Shown here piece after piece: positions 24,274 to 32,555 of a DNA stretch of 64,000 bases. The position numbers and the translations under genes are program-made. Position 1 is the first letter of the stretch. Each line of letters starts with the position of its first letter. The stretch is from an uncultured Pelagibacteraceae bacterium (GTDB lineage Bacteria; Pseudomonadota; Alphaproteobacteria; Pelagibacterales; Pelagibacteraceae), in NCBI GenBank assembly GCA_902566945.1, contig CACFKZ010000001.1, positions 124,001 to 188,000 on the forward strand, written 5' to 3'. A model generated the notes under the pieces. It did not search any database. It had not been told where the DNA came from and worked only from the letters and a program-made list of their open reading frames with translations.

Positions 24274-24996
24274 TTATTTTTCCCAATCAAATTTTGGAAA
24301 AGTATCAAATACCTGAAGTACTTTATCGGACCATTGGTTGCAAATTTTTTTGTAATCTTCATCTGAGGTATTTAAACATTTAAGGTAAGATAATTTCTTC
24401 TGATCTTTTTTATATACCGCAATATCTATTGGTGGGCCGACTGTTAAATCACTTTTGAGCGTGGAGTCCATAGATATTAACGCACATCTAGATGCATCTC
24501 CTATTGAAACATTAGGAGTTATAACTCTGTCGAGTATGGGCTTACCATACTTTACTTCACCAATTACCAAATAAGGTTTACTATCTGCTGGCCTAATATA
24601 ATTTCCTTGAGGATAAACTAAGTACAATTCTAAATCTTGACCTTTTATTTGCCCTCCAATAATAAATGTAGCTCCTAAAACAAGGCTGTCAGTGTTCACT
24701 CCGTCTGGAGATGAATGTTTAATCGTAAGTTTTCCAACATATGAAGCTATTTGTTCAAAATCTTTACATTTATTAAGGTTTAAAGCAGAATTTTCTTTAA
24801 TATCTTTTTCAACAGACTTAAAAACTGCCTGAGATGTTGCCAAATTTCCTGAAGTAACAATCACAACTGTTCTGTCACCTACATCATAAGTAAGCATTTT
24901 AGAATAAATGTTTACATTATCTAAACCCGCGTTTGTTCTAGAGTCAGATGCCAAGACAACGCCTTCATTAGTCTTAATACCAATACAATATGTCAT
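24274..24996 (-). CDS. Anbu-type proteasome-like peptidase
   Basis: A 240-aa Ntn-hydrolase of the HslV/20S-beta superfamily. It starts MTYCIG, so Met removal exposes a nucleophilic Thr; LASDSRTNAGLDN near residue 15 places an Asp at position 17 after processing, and SKM follows with a Lys at about 32, the Thr-Asp-Lys set of proteasomal peptidases. VVIVTSGNLATSQAV is typical of Anbu (ancestral beta subunit). The divergent neighbour is a circularly permuted ATP-grasp gene, the usual Anbu partner. The biological role of Anbu is not settled. It is not HslV: hslU is absent here. Confidence 0.88.
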   Translation of the reverse strand: MTYCIGIKTNEGVVLASDSRTNAGLDNVNIYSKMLTYDVGDRTVVIVTSGNLATSQAVFKSVEKDIKENSALNLNKCKDFEQIASYVGKLTIKHSSPDGVNTDSLVLGATFIIGGQIKGQDLELYLVYPQGNYIRPADSKPYLVIGEVKYGKPILDRVITPNVSIGDASRCALISMDSTLKSDLTVGPPIDIAVYKKDQKKLSYLKCLNTSDEDYKKICNQWSDKVLQVFDTFPKFDWEK

Positions 24997-25101
24997 GGTG
25001 AATTCTTATTTAAAAAACAGTAAATATTCAATTCTTAATTATCATAGCTATTATCGAATTTGTGCATTTGATTAAGCTACTAAACTATAAAGAATTATCG
25101 G

Positions 25102-26544
25102 ATGGTTAATTTGTGGAAAAAATACGACTCTAAAAAAACTTATGATGAGTATCTAAACTCTGACCATAAATTACGTAGGCAAGCTGTAATTATCTCTCAC
25201 ATTTTAGAGAGACATGGCATCAAAAAATTAAACGAAATTGAAAAGAACTGTGCAAGTACAATAAATGCTAGGGGAATAAATTTCCGAGTTTATTCTTCAG
25301 GAAAAAAACTCCAAGAAAAAAAATGGCCTCTAGACATCATTCCAAGAATCATCTTAAAGAAAGATTGGGCTAAAGTTTCAAAGGGATTACTTCAAAGAGT
25401 AAAGGCCCTTAATCTTTTTATAGACGATGTTTATAACGACAGAAAAATTTTTAAAGATAATATTATTCCTGAAGAATTGGTTTTCAATTCACCATTTTAT
25501 TTAAGAGAATGTTATGGTTTCTCACCAAAATATAAAGCTTGGTCAAATATTTCAGGAATTGATTTAATAAGAAATATCAATGGTGAGTTCATGGTTCTTG
25601 AGGATAATTTAAGAGTTCCTTCAGGAGTTTCTTATATGCTTGAAAATCGAATGGTGATGAGAGATGTTTTTCCAGAATTATTTACAAAGTATAAAGTTGC
25701 TTCAGTTCATCAATATCCAAATAAATTATATCACTGCATGCTTGAATGTGTCCCTAGAAAAACAAGAAACCCACATATGTGTGTGCTAACACCAGGAAGA
25801 TATAACTCGGCTTATTTCGAACATAGATTTTTAGCTGAACAAATGGGGATCGCTCTTGTAGAGGGAAAAGATTTATTCGTTGAAAAAGACTTTGTTTATA
25901 TGAAAACTGTAACAGGTCCTATGAAAGTTGATTGTATTTATAGAAGAATTGATGACAACTTCTTAGATCCAAAAGTTTTTTATAAACATTCTTTACTAGG
26001 TGTACCCGGTTTATTTAAATGCTGGCGTAAAGGTAATGTTGGTATTGTAAATGCACCAGGGACAGGAATAGCAGATGATAAAGCTATATATTCATATGTT
26101 GATAAAATGATTAAATTTTATTTAGATGAGGAACCAAAACTAAAACAAGTTCAAACCTTTCTGTGTAGAAAAAAAATTCATAAAGATCATGTTATCGAAA
26201 ATATTTCTAAACTAGTCGTAAAACCTACAAATGGATCAGGTGGTAACGGAATATTGATTGGCCCTAAAGCCTCAAAGGAAGAGAGAGAAAATATGATTGA
26301 TAAAATTAAATCTAAGCCAAGTGATTATATTGCTCAACCATTAGAAATTTTATCTACTACGCCAACAATATCAGAAGAAGGAATTGAACCAAGACATTTA
26401 GATCTCAGACCATTTGTCTTAACTGGTAAAAAATCTTGGGTTACAACAGGTGGACTTACTAGAGTAGCTCTTAAAAAAGGAAGCACTATCGTGAACAGTT
26501 CTCAAGGTGGTGGCTCTAAAGATACTTTAGTTATTGAAAGATAA
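25102..26544 (+). CDS. circularly permuted ATP-grasp protein (Anbu-associated)
   Basis: A 480-aa protein of the CP-ATPgrasp family. SGIDLIRNINGEFMVLEDNLRVPSG-type residues near 155-180 and LVVKPTNGSGGNGILIG near 375 are ATP-grasp elements, with the glycine-rich loop in the second half as expected for a permuted domain, and EGIEPRHLDLRPFVL near 440 carries metal ligands. The family is commonly encoded with Anbu, an alpha-E protein and a transglutaminase-like protein, and is thought to form a peptide bond on some peptide or amine. The alpha-E and transglutaminase genes do not follow here. The 105-bp gap to the divergent Anbu gene would hold both promoters. Confidence 0.87.
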   Translation: MVNLWKKYDSKKTYDEYLNSDHKLRRQAVIISHILERHGIKKLNEIEKNCASTINARGINFRVYSSGKKLQEKKWPLDIIPRIILKKDWAKVSKGLLQRVKALNLFIDDVYNDRKIFKDNIIPEELVFNSPFYLRECYGFSPKYKAWSNISGIDLIRNINGEFMVLEDNLRVPSGVSYMLENRMVMRDVFPELFTKYKVASVHQYPNKLYHCMLECVPRKTRNPHMCVLTPGRYNSAYFEHRFLAEQMGIALVEGKDLFVEKDFVYMKTVTGPMKVDCIYRRIDDNFLDPKVFYKHSLLGVPGLFKCWRKGNVGIVNAPGTGIADDKAIYSYVDKMIKFYLDEEPKLKQVQTFLCRKKIHKDHVIENISKLVVKPTNGSGGNGILIGPKASKEERENMIDKIKSKPSDYIAQPLEILSTTPTISEEGIEPRHLDLRPFVLTGKKSWVTTGGLTRVALKKGSTIVNSSQGGGSKDTLVIER

Positions 26545-26549
26545 ATTTC

Positions 26550-27515
26550 CTAACAACCTTTAAATGAGGCGTACATACTCTGTAAAAGTTCTGAGTACAT
26601 ACCTTTGCCTTTATCTAAAGTTGCACCAAGGGGATCTAAAACACCAGTTTTAATTTTAGTGTCTTTTGCTATAGATTTTATAATAGCTGGGTTGAATTGA
26701 GGTTCTGAAAAAAGACAATTTACTTTCTCATGTTCTATTACCTCTCTTATTTCTGATAATTGTTCAGCTCCAGGCAAAACATCTGGATTTACTGTTAAAG
26801 CTCCAAGAACTTTAATACCAAATCTATTTTCAAAATATTGATAAGCATCATGGAAAACCACAAATCTAAGATTTCCTTTTAGATCACTTTTAATATTTTT
26901 TGTTAAATTATCTAATTCAGACTGAGCTTTTTTAGAATTAGCTTTATATTTTGAGCTATTTTCAGGATCTAATTTAACTAATTGTTTTTCAATTTCTTTA
27001 ACAATCACCTTAGCATTCATTGGATCTAACCAAACGTGTGGATCATGTTCACCGTGAGCATGTTTGTCATGTCCGTGGTCTTCATGTTTTGTTTTTTTAT
27101 GACCATGATCATCATGTTTTTTTTCCTTATGTCCATGCCCGTGATCGTCATGACCTTCAAATATATTTTTTTCTCTAAATTTAAGTTTTTTAATTCCACT
27201 TAAGTCCATTATTTCTATGTTCACTGCTTTTTTTGAAATTGTATTTAACGGTTTTTCTAAAAAGGCCTCTAAGTCTTCACCAACCCATATAATTAAATCA
27301 GCGTTTTCAATCATTTTTGCATGAGAGGGCTTTAAACTAAATCCATGTGGAGAATTATAACCATCAACTATTACATCAGGTTGACCAACACCATCCATAA
27401 CGGAACTAACCAAAGAGTGTATTGGCTTAATTGATGCAACAACTTTCACCTCAGCTTTAGATATTGAAATGGTTGCTAAAAGTGCAATGAATACAGATGA
27501 AATTAATTTAAGCAT
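26550..27515 (-). CDS. znuA: zinc ABC transporter substrate-binding protein
   Basis: A 321-aa periplasmic protein with a signal peptide (KLISSVFIALLATISISKA). YNSPHGFSLKPSHAKM near residue 53 gives the first zinc His, a His/Asp-rich loop spans about residues 120-155 (HDDHGHGH, HDDHGH, HEDHGHDKHAHGEH), then DPHVWLDP with another zinc His, VVFHDAYQYF and CLFSEPQFN complete the site. The charged loop is typical of ZnuA and probably gathers zinc. It is divergent from znuC-znuB-zur across a Zur-controlled region. Confidence 0.94.
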   Translation of the reverse strand: MLKLISSVFIALLATISISKAEVKVVASIKPIHSLVSSVMDGVGQPDVIVDGYNSPHGFSLKPSHAKMIENADLIIWVGEDLEAFLEKPLNTISKKAVNIEIMDLSGIKKLKFREKNIFEGHDDHGHGHKEKKHDDHGHKKTKHEDHGHDKHAHGEHDPHVWLDPMNAKVIVKEIEKQLVKLDPENSSKYKANSKKAQSELDNLTKNIKSDLKGNLRFVVFHDAYQYFENRFGIKVLGALTVNPDVLPGAEQLSEIREVIEHEKVNCLFSEPQFNPAIIKSIAKDTKIKTGVLDPLGATLDKGKGMYSELLQSMYASFKGC

Positions 27516-27528
27516 TTTATTTATAATA

Positions 27529-27543
27529 TGTTATAAAGTAACA
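27529..27543. promoter_or_regulatory. Zur-box-like palindrome, imperfect copy
   Basis: TGTTATAAAGTAACA has perfect 5-bp arms (TGTTA/TAACA) and sits between znuA and znuC, 3 nt from the stronger copy. Its arms match the Zur half-sites, so it could be a second site for znuA control. Confidence 0.6.
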
Positions 27544-27546
27544 GAG

Positions 27547-27561
27547 TGTTATAATATAACA
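27547..27561. promoter_or_regulatory. Zur box
   Basis: TGTTATAATATAACA is a perfect 7-1-7 palindrome. It agrees with the core of the proteobacterial Zur consensus, which flanks it with AAA and TTT; the downstream TTT is present here. It lies in the 70-bp gap between the divergent znuA and znuC starts, and a zur gene is part of the znuC operon. Confidence 0.85.
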
Positions 27562-27585
27562 TTTGATATTGCAAGGATTAATATT

Positions 27586-28338
27586 GTGAATAAATTAAAT
27601 TCAGAGACATTAATTAAAGTAGATAATGTGGGTCTATTTAAAAATGATAAATGGCTAGTAAAGGGAGTTTCCTTAGAAGTAAAAAGGGGAGAAATCGTTA
27701 CATTAATTGGACCAAATGGATCAGGAAAAACAACAACGGCAAAAATCGCTCTTGGTATTTATAAGAACATCGAAGGAAAAGTTTTAAGATTTACTGAAAA
27801 AGTTGGTTATGTCCCTCAAAAAATCTCTATCGATTGGACATTACCAATTAGAGTAGTTGATTTTATGATACTCACACAAAATTTAAGCAACGAAGAAATT
27901 ATAAATGCTTTAAAATTAACTGGAGTTGAGCATCTTAAAAATAATAATTTAAGTAATTTATCTGGAGGTGAATTTCAAAGAGTTTTAATTGCAAGAGCAA
28001 TTGCAAAAAATCCAGATCTTTTAGTGTTGGATGAACCAGTTCAAGGTGTAGATTTTAAAGGTGAGATCTCTCTTTACGAATTAATTAAAGAAATCTCAGA
28101 TAAAGTTAATTGTGGAATTTTATTAATATCCCATGACTTACATGTCGTTATGTCTTCTACAGATTATGTTGTTTGTCTCAATGGCCACGTTTGTTGCTCT
28201 GGAACACCTCAATCTGTAGCTAACAATAATAAATATCAAGAACTGTTTGGAGACCGCGCTTCAACAATTTTATCTGTATATGAACATAAACACGATCATA
28301 CTCACTCAGCTGATGGAACTATAAAGAGGAAACAATAG
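27586..28338 (+). CDS. znuC: zinc ABC transporter ATP-binding protein
   Basis: I place the start at GTG 27586, with AAGGA at 27573-27577 in front; this gives 250 aa and leaves the Zur boxes upstream of the gene. An ATG at 27469 would run through the Zur boxes into znuA. Walker A is GPNGSGKTTT, the signature is LSGGEFQRVLIARA and Walker B LLVLDEPVQG, followed by the ISHDLH switch His. The C-terminus ends with a His-rich tail (HKHDHTHS). It energises zinc uptake with ZnuB. Confidence 0.93.
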   Translation: MNKLNSETLIKVDNVGLFKNDKWLVKGVSLEVKRGEIVTLIGPNGSGKTTTAKIALGIYKNIEGKVLRFTEKVGYVPQKISIDWTLPIRVVDFMILTQNLSNEEIINALKLTGVEHLKNNNLSNLSGGEFQRVLIARAIAKNPDLLVLDEPVQGVDFKGEISLYELIKEISDKVNCGILLISHDLHVVMSSTDYVVCLNGHVCCSGTPQSVANNNKYQELFGDRASTILSVYEHKHDHTHSADGTIKRKQ

Positions 28339-29142
28339 ATGTTTGATGATTTTTTTATAAGGGCTTTAATTGCCGGAATTGGAATTGCATTAGTTACTGG
28401 ACCTCTTGGATGTTTTATAATTTGGAGAAGATTATCTTTTTTTGGTGATACATTATCTCACTCTGCGCTTCTTGGGGTAACTATAGCTTTCTTTTTTGAA
28501 TTAAACATAGCATTTTCAGTTTTTTTAATTTCATCAGCGATCGCACTAATACTTTTAAAACTTCAAAAAACTACAAAACTACCTGGAGACGCATTATTAG
28601 GTTTATTAGCACATTCATCTCTTGCAGTTGGTTTAGTCGTAATCGGTTTTCTTACTACGATCCGATTTGATATAATGGGACTATTATTTGGTGACATCTT
28701 AGCTGTAAATGAAATAGACCTATTGATAATTTGGATCGGCGGAGCACTTATCTTATTAATATTGAAATACATTTGGAAACCTTTGTTTGCCTCAACAGTT
28801 AATCATGAACTTGCTGAAGCTGAAGGCATGAATCCTGATAAAGTAAATGCAATCTTTACCGTTTTGTTGGCAGCAATAATTGCAATATCAATTAAAATTG
28901 TAGGACTTCTGCTAATTACAGGGATGTTAATTATGCCAGCTGCTATGGCAAGAAATGTTTCTAACAATCCAAATCAGATGGTTAAGTTATCAATTATCGG
29001 AGGCTTGTTATCAGTAATAATTGGTTTGTTTTCATCTTTAGAAATTAATACACCTTCAGGACCCTCTATAATAACAGCTGCGTTAGTTTTATTTTGTCTT
29101 ACACTTATTAAGATCAAAAATTATTCTGAATTGAAAAAATGA
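28339..29142 (+). CDS. znuB: zinc ABC transporter permease
   Basis: A 267-aa ABC-3 family integral membrane protein with seven or eight hydrophobic segments. WRRLSFFGDTLSHSALLG near residue 28 is the family signature, and a coupling-helix region AEAEGMNPDKVNA appears near 155. It forms the inner-membrane channel for zinc with ZnuC. It begins directly at the znuC stop codon, so the two are coupled, and zur follows 23 bp later. Confidence 0.93.
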   Translation: MFDDFFIRALIAGIGIALVTGPLGCFIIWRRLSFFGDTLSHSALLGVTIAFFFELNIAFSVFLISSAIALILLKLQKTTKLPGDALLGLLAHSSLAVGLVVIGFLTTIRFDIMGLLFGDILAVNEIDLLIIWIGGALILLILKYIWKPLFASTVNHELAEAEGMNPDKVNAIFTVLLAAIIAISIKIVGLLLITGMLIMPAAMARNVSNNPNQMVKLSIIGGLLSVIIGLFSSLEINTPSGPSIITAALVLFCLTLIKIKNYSELKK

Positions 29143-29165
29143 TTTTAAATTGGTAATTTAAATTT

Positions 29166-29558
29166 ATGGTACAAACTCAAATACTTTCTAGAAATCAGCA
29201 AATTGTTTTAGATATTATTGAAAAAGCAAAAGTTCCTTTAAAAGCTTACTCAATACTTTTTAATGTACAAAAAAAAGGAATTAACGCTCCTCAACAAATT
29301 TACCGAGCTTTAGATAAGTTGATTGAAATGGGCAAAATTCATAAAATAGAAAGCAAAAATGCTTTTGTTGCATGCAGGAGTTCAGATTGTGAAATTTCTA
29401 AAGCAACTGCGTTTTCGATCTGTGAAAGTTGTGAAATGGTAGATGAAATCAGTGATACAAAACTTTCAAAATATTTATCAGGTTTTAACCATAAAAAAGG
29501 AATGAAATTTAAAAGATTTAATTTAGAATTTTTCGGACTGTGCAAAAAGTGCAAATAA
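29166..29558 (+). CDS. zur: Fur-family zinc uptake regulator
   Basis: A 130-aa Fur-family repressor with a winged-helix N-terminus (QQIYRALDKLIEMGKIHKIES around residues 40-60) and two CxxC pairs, CESCEM near 81 and CKKC at the end, that form the structural zinc site. The dimerisation domain is shorter than in typical Fur. With the znu genes and Zur boxes beside it, this is Zur rather than Fur. It would repress znuA and its own operon when zinc is plentiful. Confidence 0.88.
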   Translation: MVQTQILSRNQQIVLDIIEKAKVPLKAYSILFNVQKKGINAPQQIYRALDKLIEMGKIHKIESKNAFVACRSSDCEISKATAFSICESCEMVDEISDTKLSKYLSGFNHKKGMKFKRFNLEFFGLCKKCK

Positions 29559-29600
29559 AAAACAAAATAAGCTAATCTCAAATATTCTTAAGCATATCTT

Positions 29601-29629
29601 CCATAGTTCACTTTTTAGTTGAACTATGG
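29601..29629 (+). promoter_or_regulatory. perfect 10-bp hairpin between zur and proX
   Basis: CCATAGTTCA (29601-29610) and TGAACTATGG (29620-29629) are exact reverse complements around a 9-nt loop. It lies 42 bp after zur and 51 bp before proX. No T-run follows, so it is a weak terminator candidate; it could be a transcription-factor operator or an RNA structure in the leader. Confidence 0.5.
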
Positions 29630-29680
29630 TTACATTTAAAGTTCATACGTGTTACTAAAAATTAAGATTTAGGAGGACAT

Positions 29681-30622
29681 ATGAAATATATAAAATATCT
29701 AGTATCAATAATTACCGCTTTGTCTATTAGTAGTGTCGTATCTGCTAATGAGATCAAAATGGGTAAAGCTGATTGGGATACAGGCTATTTCCAAGCTGAA
29801 ATCTACAAGGCAGCTTTAGAGAAGATGGGCTACAAAGTTTCTGGTCCAACAGTAATGAAACCACAAGTATTTTATGTGGCTGCAACCGCTGGAGATGTTG
29901 ACCTTTGGGTTAATGGTTGGTTCGGAACACATGATGGTTATATCGCTGAGTCAAAAGGTAAAGTAAAACCAGTGGGTTATGTAATGAAGGGTGGAGGAGC
30001 CCAAGGTTACTTGATCGATAAAAAATCTGCAGATAAATTTGGTATCAAAAGTGTAATGGATATCAAAAAACATGCCAAAGAATTTGACTCTAATGGCGAT
30101 GGAAAAGCAGACATGGTTGCTTGCCCTCCAGGCTGGGGTTGCGAGAAAGTAATCTCAAAACATTTCGAAGAGCTTGGATTAGGTGATTTTATAAATCCAG
30201 TAAAAGCAGACTACTCAGCTTCAATGGCAGATGCAGTGTCAAAATACAAAAATGGAAAATCAATTCTATTTTATACATGGACACCTAACTGGACAGTTGG
30301 TGCTTTAAAACTTGGTAAAGATGTAGTTTGGATTGAAGTGCCTTACAGTGCGACTAAGCCAACTAAAATCGCAAATGCTACAAAATCAAAAGTTAATTTA
30401 GGATTTGGCGCTGATGATATAAGACCTGCAGCTAATGTAGATTTTCTTAAAGCAAATCCAAAAGTAGAAAAGATGTTAAAAAAAGCATCTATTCCTCTTG
30501 GAGATATTGCTGCTCAGAACTTGAAGATGAACAAGGGTGAGAAAAGCGAAAAAGCTATTAAGAAACATGCAGCTGAATGGATTAAAGCTAATCAAAGCAC
30601 ATTTGATAGTTGGATCAAGTAA
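29681..30622 (+). CDS. proX: glycine betaine/proline-type ABC transporter substrate-binding protein
   Basis: A 313-aa exported protein with a signal peptide (KYLVSIITALSISSVVSA). The mature part follows E. coli ProX: DVDLWVNGWFGTHD, a DSNGDGKADMV loop resembling a calcium-binding site, CPPGWGCEKV with two Cys that likely form a disulfide, and TWTPNWTVGALK lined with Trp and Tyr typical of aromatic cages for quaternary amines. A full AGGAGG Shine-Dalgarno (29671-29676) precedes the ATG, stronger than most in this window and consistent with high expression. It probably binds glycine betaine or a related osmolyte. Confidence 0.9.
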   Translation: MKYIKYLVSIITALSISSVVSANEIKMGKADWDTGYFQAEIYKAALEKMGYKVSGPTVMKPQVFYVAATAGDVDLWVNGWFGTHDGYIAESKGKVKPVGYVMKGGGAQGYLIDKKSADKFGIKSVMDIKKHAKEFDSNGDGKADMVACPPGWGCEKVISKHFEELGLGDFINPVKADYSASMADAVSKYKNGKSILFYTWTPNWTVGALKLGKDVVWIEVPYSATKPTKIANATKSKVNLGFGADDIRPAANVDFLKANPKVEKMLKKASIPLGDIAAQNLKMNKGEKSEKAIKKHAAEWIKANQSTFDSWIK

Positions 30623-30640
30623 GGGTTCAGGTTAATTTTA

Positions 30641-31492
30641 ATGAGTTTAAAATTAGCCCCATCAGATTACGAAATATACATTCCATTAGGTGAATGGATT
30701 GAAGGAAATATTAAAGAGTGGCTATTTGAACAACGGCCACTCTTTAAAAAAATATCAGCCCCAATTGATACTGTTCTAAACAGCCTAGATTCACTTTTTA
30801 ACTTTATTCCTTTTCCAATAATACTTTTGATATTTGTAATTTTTGCTTACAGAACAAATGGAATTAAATTCGCAATATTTTCTTTTTTAAGTTTACTTTT
30901 TATTGATCTTGTTGACCTATGGTCAGAAAGCATGACCACGCTTGCAATGATTTTTACTGCTGTTTTATTTTGTATGTTAATAGGAATTCCTCTTGGCATC
31001 ATTGCCTCAAGAAGTAATACTTTTGAAATTATTTTACGTCCAATACTTGATATAATGCAAACAATACCAAGTTTCGTTTATTTAATCCCTGTAGTTATGC
31101 TTTTTGGGGTTGGATTAACTCCTGGAGTAGTTGCAACAATTATATTCGCTTTACCACCAATAATTCGATTAACAAATTTAGGTATCAGGCAAGTTGGCAA
31201 AGGGTTTAAAGAAGCAGGATCAAGTTTAGGACTTACAAAATTTTTAATACTAATTAAAATTGAAATTCCTTTGTCTTTAAAGACCATAATGGCAGGAGTT
31301 AATCAAACATTGATGCTTGCATTATCGATGGTAGTTATTGCAGCTCTAATAGGTGCTGGGGGACTAGGTTTAACTGTATATATCGCCCTAGGAAGACTTG
31401 ATGTTGGCTCTGCTGTTATTGGTGGAACAGGAATTGTAATTCTAGCAATTATCTTAGATAGGATTACACAAAAAATTATTAAATCACACTAA
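30641..31492 (+). CDS. proW: glycine betaine/proline-type ABC transporter permease
   Basis: A 283-aa membrane protein with a charged N-terminal tail of about 60 residues and five to seven hydrophobic segments. IPLGIIASRS, PILDIMQTIPSFVYLIPVV and the coupling motif EAGSSLGLTKFLILIKIEIPLSLKTIMAGVNQT match ProW. It would form the channel for the osmolyte bound by ProX. No ATPase gene (proV) follows: the next gene is convergent and overlaps by 9 nt. The ATPase must be encoded elsewhere. Confidence 0.9.
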   Translation: MSLKLAPSDYEIYIPLGEWIEGNIKEWLFEQRPLFKKISAPIDTVLNSLDSLFNFIPFPIILLIFVIFAYRTNGIKFAIFSFLSLLFIDLVDLWSESMTTLAMIFTAVLFCMLIGIPLGIIASRSNTFEIILRPILDIMQTIPSFVYLIPVVMLFGVGLTPGVVATIIFALPPIIRLTNLGIRQVGKGFKEAGSSLGLTKFLILIKIEIPLSLKTIMAGVNQTLMLALSMVVIAALIGAGGLGLTVYIALGRLDVGSAVIGGTGIVILAIILDRITQKIIKSH

Positions 31493-32392
31493 AGATTTTA
31501 ATTTTTTAATATGTTTAGGAGTAATTTCACAACATCCTCCAATAATTTTTGCTCCTTTACTTTTTAATTTTTTACAAATTTCAAGAAACTTTTTAGGAGT
31601 AAGATCTTTTCTTTTTCCAAGTTGCACCTTAGGATTATTTGAGTCCGGTTTCCAACCTGGGGGAATATGTTCAAAAGCATTAATTTTAAACCCGAATGGG
31701 ACTTTGAGTTTTTTAGCGTCTTTAATCACTTCATTTAAATCCTCAAAAGAAACACAAGATGCCATAATTCCAATGGGTTTATGTTTTTGAACTTTTTTTG
31801 CAACAGTTATAAATTTTTCACCTGAGGGTAACAATCCTTTACTCCTAATATGGATACCGACTAAAATATTTTTCTTATATTCTTTAATCGCACTCAAACC
31901 TAATGAACATTCTTTCCAGCTACTCATTACATCTAAATAAAAGAAATCCACATATGGATTGAGATATTTTGCCTGGGATCTGAAGCTTTCTTTTATAAAT
32001 TTCAGATCTTTTCCAAGATCAGCAAAATAAGTAAAATTTTGAGGTGGCAGACTTCCAGCAATCAAAATTTTTTTCTTAGAAATAGCTACAGCTTTTTTTG
32101 CCAGTTTTCCTGCTAGAACATTTAGATTTTTATATTCTTTTACTAAACCATTTTCGATGAGTCTTCTTTTTCTGCTACCAAAGCTATTAGTTACTATAAT
32201 TTCTGCTCCAGCTTTTATAAAATCTAAATGTGTTTTGACAACTGTCTTATGATATTTTCGATTATATAATGCTGAGGCTCCCCATAGAGTGCCGTGAGGT
32301 TTTACTCCACGGTTAAGGAGTTCCTGGCCCATACCCCCGTCTAAAATTCTTGTTTGTTGAAAAAAATTATTATCCAGAGACTTCAATTCCAA
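31484..32392 (-). CDS. homocysteine S-methyltransferase family protein
   Basis: A 302-aa zinc-dependent TIM-barrel enzyme. ILDGGMGQELLNRG near residue 17 is the N-terminal signature, TNSFGSRKRRL near 67 lines the active site, and the zinc ligands are the Cys of ASCVS near 206 and the Cys pair of GGCCEITP near 287. Members transfer a methyl group to homocysteine from betaine, S-methylmethionine or similar donors. Being next to a betaine-type transporter makes betaine a possible donor, but the convergent orientation argues against co-regulation. Donor unknown. Confidence 0.85.
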   Translation of the reverse strand: MELKSLDNNFFQQTRILDGGMGQELLNRGVKPHGTLWGASALYNRKYHKTVVKTHLDFIKAGAEIIVTNSFGSRKRRLIENGLVKEYKNLNVLAGKLAKKAVAISKKKILIAGSLPPQNFTYFADLGKDLKFIKESFRSQAKYLNPYVDFFYLDVMSSWKECSLGLSAIKEYKKNILVGIHIRSKGLLPSGEKFITVAKKVQKHKPIGIMASCVSFEDLNEVIKDAKKLKVPFGFKINAFEHIPPGWKPDSNNPKVQLGKRKDLTPKKFLEICKKLKSKGAKIIGGCCEITPKHIKKLKSLV

Positions 32393-32555
32393 AAAAAGTA
32401 TATATTAAAACAATGATTGCAAAAATAGCAAACCACATAAACCACTGAGATGCTACTTTTACTAATGAACCTTTATCAATACCTTTCCATGGCATAAAAG
32501 TATATGTAGCCAGTGTAACCAAGATTAAAAATAAAAGTAAATTAGTTAAAGTCAT
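32370..32555 (-). CDS. small two-helix membrane protein, function unknown
   Basis: A 61-aa open reading frame whose ATG directly follows the prpC stop codon and whose end overlaps the methyltransferase start by 23 nt, a spacing typical of a translated operon gene. It has two hydrophobic segments, TLTNLLLFLILVTLATYTFM and WFMWFAIFAIIVLIYTFFG, joined by a basic loop (KGIDKGSLVKVASQ). I do not recognise a family. The hydrophobic pattern and tight fit suggest a real gene rather than a chance frame. Confidence 0.6.
   Translation of the reverse strand: MTLTNLLLFLILVTLATYTFMPWKGIDKGSLVKVASQWFMWFAIFAIIVLIYTFFGIEVSG

Noticed and set aside
24274-24996. Assigning the proteasome-like gene as hslV
   Set aside because: No hslU is adjacent, the length is greater than HslV, and the partner ATP-grasp gene and MTYCIG start fit Anbu.
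26980-27180. Tandem repeats in the His/Asp codon-rich part of znuA
   Set aside because: The CAT/GAT-rich repetition follows from the metal-binding loop and shows no exact repeat unit; not a separate DNA element.
27469-27585. N-terminal extension of znuC from ATG 27469
   Set aside because: It would translate through both Zur boxes and the start of znuA; GTG 27586 has a Shine-Dalgarno and fits the family start.
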